A DNA stretch of 64,000 nucleotides, taken from the NCBI GenBank assembly GCA_036583965.1, contig JAZBQD010000014.1, positions 26,455,490-26,519,489 of the forward strand. Reading direction: 5' to 3'. Shown piece after piece: positions 56,786 to 64,000 of this stretch (its first letter is position 1; every line of letters begins with the position of its first letter). A model generated the notes under the pieces. The model worked only from the letters and a program-made list of their open reading frames with translations. It was not told where the DNA came from and made no database searches. The position numbers and the translations under genes are program-made. This DNA is from Prunella strophiata (lineage: Eukaryota > Chordata > Aves > Passeriformes > Prunellidae).

Positions 56786-59084
56786 GAAGAGGGATTGAAC
56801 TAATGCAGGGTAGTGTCTTCACTGATATTGCTGAGAAAAGCAATAGTTTGATGAAATACTAACATCAAAATAAAACTCTGCAGTTCCACATTTTGATGTT
56901 TCAAATTTAAAAATGTTTTATTGTATCTTCAATATAAAAAGGAATGATGTGATAAAATAGTAGTGTCATAGAAGCTCATTAATTTGCCATTACAAAGTCT
57001 ATTTTCAGAAAACTACATGTGTGGTAGGTCCAGAGGTGTGAAAAGAGGAAACAAACCTAAGAAAACAGCAATTATCAGATTTATGTGACTTCAGAATTTT
57101 CCTACTTGAATTATTCATCCTACTTTAGTTATTCACCCAGCTTTATTGGAGGTGGATCTTTTTAGCTCCAATTTGTTGTATACTTAATTATTTGATTAAA
57201 GATTACTTTGCATTAATTATTGCATATTTTTCTAGGATTATGCCAGCCTATTTGCATATCCATAGCAGAGTGTGTCTCTGTACTTTCTATTCTCTTAATA
57301 GAATATGGAAATAGAACTTCTATCCCAAATAGCTGCACCAGTTTTCTTCCAATGTGAAAGAATGCAAAGATTAATTCCTAGATCTGTTCTTCTGAATCAG
57401 CTCCAGTTAGAAGAGTGTCATGGATATGCCAGTATTCCTGTAATCCTCTCTGCTACCTTTGCTGCTGATGCTCTGGGGTAGGTCAGTACACTATTATGTT
57501 CTTGAAACATTAATCTTACATGGAATAATTTTTTGTGCATGGTTCTTTCTTTGAGACCTTAGCTTTTACTTAGCTGCTGAAATAAAATCAGGGCTTTTTG
57601 CCTGGGGTTGATAGTCACCTTCAGTTCAGATGAGTAAGTGTAAATCAAATTAATTGGCTGGTTTAGCCATAGACTTTACCAATTATTTTTTTGGACCAAG
57701 ACTTATTGCATTGTTAGAAGGCTCAAAATGAGGGAGTTGCACATCAGCAAACAAATTACTCATGTTAATATTTTCCTCTGTAATCCAGTTACACAAGAGG
57801 TAATTGAGATTAAGAAATTCACTGCATAACCATGTCCTCATGCAAAAAGCAATAACTTTCTTCCCTAGGCAGTGCAGGACTAGCTGTCTAATTTTAATAA
57901 ACACTCTAGAATGTTGTTTTGTGGGGCTTGAAGAAGTAATTAAGAATGAAGAACCTTTTTACTGTTGGGCTAACTGAATAAAATATGTTGGGGCCCTAAT
58001 CTTGTGCTAGGAGCCAAGTACCACCTTCACAAAATCACCATTTCTGACAAATTTTATATTAATTAGTTTTTTTGACAGACAGCTGCAATACCCTTAACAT
58101 CAGATTAACTGTGTGGTGATATATGTACTGTACAAAACCACAGTAAACACTATGCTGTGTATTTTAATTTACATATGAAGAGTCTATTAAACTACACTCA
58201 TACACAATGCAGTAACCTGAGATAAAATAAATTAGCAAGACAATGAGCAAAGCTTACATACCTGTTATTTGTGCTGTGTTGCTATCAGTGTGCACACATA
58301 CAGGCCCATGCTAACATGTCATTTCTCAGAATAAAAGCATGTGTTTCCAAGTGGAATACAAAGCAACCCCAAGCCTATTCTAAATTAAAATATTTGAATG
58401 AAAACAATATATTAACTTGGTTTAACTCTGTTCCCTGACCACTGTGATTCCTAAATTCTTCTTTAGGAAAAATAATTGTTTTATATTTACTTTTTCCATA
58501 TCCCTTATTTTATATACTTCTATTTATATCTCCCTATGGTTATAAATTTTTTAAAGCTGAAGTGGCCTAGTCTATTTAGGCTTTACAAAGATTGTACACA
58601 TTATACATCTGACCACAGCTCTTTGCCTTTACTGTACCTTGCTTAGTTTTGATGTAATGTTTTTGAGACAGGACAAAGTCAGTGGTTTTATTCACTGACA
58701 TATTGATGTTAATTTCCTTTCCTAATAATTCCCAATAATTGTGTTTGCCATTTGGATTACCATATAGCATTAAATGGACATTTTTATAGACAGGTATGGA
58801 GATGCAACAGCAGTTTTGGAATTGTAAAAGGGGAATCCAAAATATCCCTCCACTAAAGAATTATTCCTTTCTTTTGACAATGTTGAGTTCCACCTTCCTC
58901 CACTATCTACTAGAACAATGTACTCTTGCATACTCAGTTTTAGTTGAAGCTATCCTGAAACCTGTTGTTTTGCTACTTTATTTCACTTCTTATTCTCTTC
59001 AGAGGCTCTTTATGAGCCTGCTGGACAGCGCAGGTCCTAGGAGAGACCTCTACACAGCTGTACTGGCAACCTCTCACCAATGTG

Positions 59085-59545
59085 AAAACTGGCCATTTTT
59101 CCCTTTTACTTTCCTTCCTTTAACCACTCACAAGAGAATTGTCCCTCTTAATAACAATTTGATTTCTTTAAAAGTCTTCTCTAAGGACTTTGTCAAAAGC
59201 TTTTTGGTAAGCCAAATACAACCTATTGATTGACTTGCAATTTTCTATATGCTCTTTGACTTCTCCAAAGAACTCCTACAGAAACACGAGACATGACTTG
59301 CTTCTCCAAAAGCTGTACTGAATCTTCTACCAATTTTCCAAGCATGCAAATCAACTCAGTAGTTCTCCAGGTCTCCTTCAAGCCCCTTAGGAGTTATTAG
59401 GATCACATTTGCCACCTTCCACTCATCTAGGACCAAGGCCAATTGAAACAATAGCTCACACATCATCATTTTAATTCTGTGAGTGTTAGATCTGAGGTTC
59501 TTCAGACTCTTTAGGGAATTGAATCTGGTCCAGGCAAGTTATTTT
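59085..59545 (-). mobile_element. Ancient CR1-family LINE reverse transcriptase fragment (antisense)
   Basis: The + strand carries the complement of the CR1 RT region. The block TCTTCTCTAAGGACTTTGTC, then AAAAGCTTTTTGG, is antisense of a (Y)LDF-KAFDKV-like motif. CTTCTCCAAAGAACTCC, AAAGCTGTACTGA and CACATTTGCCACCTTCCACT follow in the order seen in amniote CR1 ORF2. CTGGTCCAGG near 59525 is antisense of the PGPD motif. Frameshifts and stops abound. Confidence 0.7.
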
Positions 59546-62500
59546 TATTTATTGATTTGTTTCAACAAAACCTTTGCTTACGAGACTGTAATCTTCAGTT
59601 AACACCTTGGACTTGGCCTGTTAAGAAAAGCCCTGGTAGTTGAAATGTCAACTACTTTTTCACCACAAATAGTTATATCCTCTGGAAAAAAAAAAAAAAC
59701 CTAGCCAGACCAAGAATCCAGTGAAAAGTTAGCTATCTGCACCATTTGTGTTAAGAATAAGCATCAAAGCTAAAACTTGCATGGATTTGGTAAATTAAAG
59801 CTAGTAAGGGAATCAGTGGAAGACTGTACATTTGACAATGCTATACTGAGGAAAAAAAAAGTGCTGTGTCCATTTGGTTTCAGGTTAATTCCCACTGCAA
59901 CATTAATCAAAAATCTTTGTCATGTATTTCTCATTTGAAATTTGAAATACATTCTGCCTTATTGGTTATAACCAATATGTTATAACACATATGCACAAAT
60001 GCAAACATACCTAAAGAATGCACGATGTATGAGTGTTCACTCAACCATTTATAACAATTCTGAGGAGTGATTTACCACTATGTATTCATGCAGCATAGTA
60101 ACTATTAGAAGAGACAAAACCAGAATAGACCTCCTAGCAGAACACTTCTAGCTGTGCTATTGCCTTACAGTGCACCAGCCCCCTGTGCTGCTTTCCTGGA
60201 TGTTACTGATGGAGAGCAAGGATAACACTTGCACACAATTCTACCAACTGTCTGTACTTGCAGTTGCAGTCCCTTGTCACTTGCATGTTTCAGCTGAGAC
60301 TTCTCTATGATCCTTCTTTCAGGCAGTCAAAATCTGATGTGTAGGCAATGTTGTACATATCCTCAAAGGAAGATAAGAAGAGGAAAATATTTTATAGTCC
60401 AAAAGAGGTTGCAATGTATCAAAGGTAGAAACAAGTTGTTTTTTATGCAATAAGCTGTGCATTAAGCTGTACAGGCAAAGCTTTAATACTGTACTGTATC
60501 TGTCAGCACACACTGGATTGGGGCATCTAATCAGCATGCTGCTCTTACCAACTTGTATCCACATTTGATTGTGCATTTCTCTCTAATGCATGAAAAATAA
60601 TCTCAGGCATATTTTGATAGCACACTGATGTAAGCCTAACACAGAGCAGAAGGACTGGATGAATAATCATAGTGCTAATCCCACCTGCTGTGACACAAGA
60701 AATACATGTAAAGATATGTATAGATATCCCAGTTAACCTTAGCATCTGCCAGCAGAGCAAAATCACAACTGCACTGGAAATGGCAGGGCAGACAGATCTG
60801 ACTTTCTGTTAGTACTATCCCATGCCCATATTCTGGAGGTTTGGCTCTCCAGTGCTGACACAACCTGCAGTCTGTGTGTCCTTGACACTTTCCAGCAGTG
60901 GGACATTTCAGTCCTGTGGAGAATGCAGCACACTTCCCATAGTATATTCAGATGACTCTGTAGGTTAGTGGCTGTGAGACAGAATCACAGTTTAATTTCT
61001 TGCTCTTAATGTGTTCAGAGCCCCATAAAGATGATGCCATGAGGCCACTGCAAATGCTGAGACACTGTCTTGCTGTTGTGCAACATCACCAAGGGACCAG
61101 TTTTCCATTCTTTTCCCATGTAAATTTCCAACACGCTTGAAAGTATGTGTTTATAGAAATGGCATTTAGTCCGAAGTGTTTGGTCAGAGACAGGATTGTT
61201 GTGGATGAGTTGTGAAAAATGGCTTTTTCCTCACATGTTACTTCAGCTTCTACTTAATTGGGTGAGTCCAAGAATCCATGCATTTTTTAAGACCACAGAA
61301 CTCTTGGTGTTTTTATATCCCTCATGAGTTAGTTTTAGTACCTCCAGTTTCTATAATTTTCTTTTACAGTGGGGGAGGATGCAAGTCCTTTTGCATATTT
61401 CAGTGGTGAGAGCTAAACTAAGCATCATGTGAGTATTATGGTGTGTCCCAGTTTTCCAAACCCAGGCCATGTCCACTGTGCCATCTACCTGCTGAGCCTG
61501 TCCCTGAGGAGGGCTGACCTGCATCCGGGTTCCACCTTGGCAGGCAACCAGGACATGATGGCATTCACACCTGGCCCCAAGAGCTCATGGCTTGAAACTC
61601 AGTTTCTTTTTTATGCTATATACTCAAAAGAGCAAAAGACAATATCAAGACTGAAAAACACTTGCCACCCAGATGTATGAAAAATACTGCTTTCTCTTGG
61701 GCAGCCCTCACAAAAAATAGAATAATAATCAGGCCTATTTAATGCTAATTTATTTTCTGCTGTCAAAAAGAGCTGATGGTTTATTCCAGCATTTTGTGCT
61801 CTGTTTCAGAATACCCCTCAGAATCTGTAATTGGGATCTTAGGCCTTCTCTATATCTTTACGTGAGAGAATTGATAATTCATAGTCCTGAAATATGATGT
61901 CAATATGTTTGCTATTCTACACATCTATTTTTTAATATCATGGATTTAGTGTTTTCTTCAATACCTACAACTCAGTTTTTCATACTCTCTTCCATGCATT
62001 TGCTTGAAAATAAAGAGGGAAAAGTCATGGAATGTTAGAAAGCACCCATTTAATTTGCCTTTAATTCAGGGAGGCTGCAGGAGGAAGAAATGAAGAAGTT
62101 GTCACCGTGATATGAGAACAAAGCCAAGTGATAGTTGCATTGTAAAAACATTAAGGAAACTCCCTGCTTTTTACAGTCACTTCAAGTCCTTTCAAATGAC
62201 GAAACCAGTTAAAGAATTTCTAGGTAGGCTAAGTGCTCTCTCTGGTATTTCAGAAAATGGAAGAAAACAGAAGGTGAAGCATATGTTGTGTTGAGAGAAA
62301 TTTTGAGATTGAAGGTGTGATGCCACTTAGACACTGACAGCTGCAGTGGTCATAACTTAAAATGTCTTTACAAATACTAAAATCTTAGAATGAAAATTCT
62401 GCTGTCATATGCAACATCACTGCTCAAAAAGCATACAACATTTTGGAGGATCTCTCTGCTGTTTTACAAATTATTTTTCTCATCTGTAACTACTGCAAAT

Positions 62501-64000
62501 TATACAGCTATGTTTCTACGTCCTGTGTCTAATTCACTTATTTATTATATATAAATCTTTTAACCCTCCACAGTCTTGTCCTGATATTACCAGGAGCAAA
62601 AACTGTAAGACATTTAAAAACACAAAGGAGTCCACTTAATCTAGTGAATGGGTTTGGCCATTTACATTCAACTCAGTCTAGGTACTTTGTTTTTCTTACT
62701 ACAGCCCACTGTCGATTTCATCTCTGGAAACAGACCAGCCCATGTTCTCAATTCTTCACTTCAGTAGCCCTTAGAATTTATCCATGTTTAACCCTTCCAT
62801 TAAATAGTGCTGCTTACATTCCTTTTCACTTTTCAAATTGATGGATTACCCTGTTCTGATGTATTTGTTAATGAAATTAAATCTTCTATTTGGCCTTCAC
62901 AGGTTTTTTTTGGGCACTAGGCTATGGGTTTACTGGGGTTTTGAGCCTTTCTACATTCATAAAATCTTTCTGAATTTGCTGGCTACTGCATGCATCTGCT
63001 CCATTGATATTTCTATGCTGATTCTCCTTACTGTTCTTCAACAGCTTTCTGGACGATCATTTCAATTAGAGCACAGTCTTGAGATTTTATTTTCCCTAGA
63101 AGAATTATGTAACGTTTATACTGAGTCATATTTGCCATCTGCTGATCCAACCACATAAACAATACAAATTCTTGAAAACCTGAGATTTTCCTTAGCACCT
63201 GCTTCTAATCTAATTTTTCACAAATGTGCAGGTTTATGCACACACCCCTGCCTTACGATTAGTTCTTCACCGAATACCGGCACCTCTTCCGAGGCTCTCT
63301 CAAGCAAACTTGAAGGAATCTCTTCATGCAGAGCATGCTGAGGATTCATGTGAGAAGGTGTTTATCAGGCAATGCACGTGACTGCGTACAAAATCAAAAG
63401 CAAGGCAGGAATACAGGGACATTATGGCAACATTAACACGAATTCAGAATGCAGGGGTGCTCTTAGTTTATGGCTTGCTTCTTTGGAACTAGTTAATGCT
63501 CAAGTGGCTGGCAACAAGATACAACTTTTTAGTCCAGATCTGAATTACAGTTTTCCACTGTGACTGCTGTGGCTAAGGACTTAAAACTATAAATCCTAAT
63601 TCATGTGATTATACATTTATATATTCAAACCACATTGAAACACTTGTGATCACAGAATCAGGCCTTAAAATTGCTATTTATATCAGACTATTTCAATAAG
63701 AAAAGCTGTAGTTACAGAGTCCTTAATAATTTTATGCATGTGTTCAGTTCTGTGTCCTGCTGACAATATTGAAGACATCATTTTACATCCTGAAAATGAC
63801 AAACTATGTAAATTACATTTTCTAGCTAAAATATACTGTTTTGTTTTTGTGGATGACTTTATTGAAATGATAGGTCTCCATAAGGATTGGTTTTTTTTCC
63901 TTTCTAAGAGAAAATCAGATCCCACAATGAAATTTCTATCAATATTTAAGACATTAAAATAGCTTAATTAGCTAACAGAAACACAAAAACATCTGTAGAA

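Larger units (their letters stand above)
54000..64000. other. Gene-poor intergenic DNA
   Basis: AT-rich with CR1 remnants at 56510-56785 and about 59085-59545, and A-runs (for example near 59682-59696). GC-richer blocks near 61440-61590 could not be assigned. No exon with a recognisable domain and good splice sites was found. Small open frames here have no family match. Confidence 0.6.

Noticed and set aside
58796..59233. 145-residue ORF
   Set aside because: Its second half overlaps the antisense CR1 reverse transcriptase remnant, so it is a shadow of a dead LINE.
62838..63158. 106-residue hydrophobic ORF
   Set aside because: Hydrophobicity follows from T-rich codons. No family match and no exon signals.
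1..64000. Exons of the expected mammalian neighbours ACTR6 (upstream) and ANKS1B (downstream), CRISPR arrays, tRNAs and multi-gene defence-like systems
   Set aside because: Searched by eye on both strands for their characteristic N-terminal peptides, repeats and gene clusters. None seen. The window is a single vertebrate gene with its flanks.

Overview
This is a vertebrate, almost certainly avian, nuclear genome window. It is AT-rich with long introns. It carries several CR1 LINE remnants with the avian-type 3' end (ATTCTGTG-like octamers), one LTR of an avian ERVL-like endogenous retrovirus, and poly-T tracts broken by G. I see no operons, CRISPR arrays, tRNA or rRNA genes, or any bacterial feature. 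Assigning it to birds is an inference from the repeats and from how close the protein is to known vertebrate orthologs.

The window holds one confidently identified gene, complete and on the + strand: BLTP3B (UHRF1BP1L, SHIP164), a bridge-like lipid transfer protein with an N-terminal chorein domain. I could place all 21 coding exons, from the ATG at 3635 to the TAG at 49040-49042. Every intron is GT-AG, and all phases join to give 4371 nt, or 1456 residues. As I recall, the human protein is 1464 residues.

Layout: 1-3240 is intergenic with simple repeats. 3290-4215 is a CpG island promoter with exon 1. 3679-16629 is intron 1, about 13 kb. 16630-34268 holds exons 2-13, encoding the chorein domain and the first part of the lipid-transfer rod. 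36213-37711 is the giant exon 14 (1499 nt). 38193-49042 holds exons 15-21, ending in a C-terminal coiled coil. The 3' UTR begins at 49043, and several AATAAA/ATTAAA signals follow. 53780-53970 is a small isolated CpG-rich patch with a near-perfect CTCF motif. 54000-64000 is gene-poor intergenic DNA with CR1 remnants.

No undescribed multi-gene system is evident. The items most worth checking are regulatory or structural: a pentanucleotide (TTTTG)n tract acting as the polypyrimidine tract of exon 4; tandem acceptors at exon 16; an intron-1 segment with strong splice signals and an in-frame stop (possible poison exon); the isolated CTCF/CpG patch downstream; an LTR reduced to about 212 bp; an 18-bp perfect inverted repeat in intron 5; and a TQT dynein-light-chain-like motif near the C terminus of the protein.
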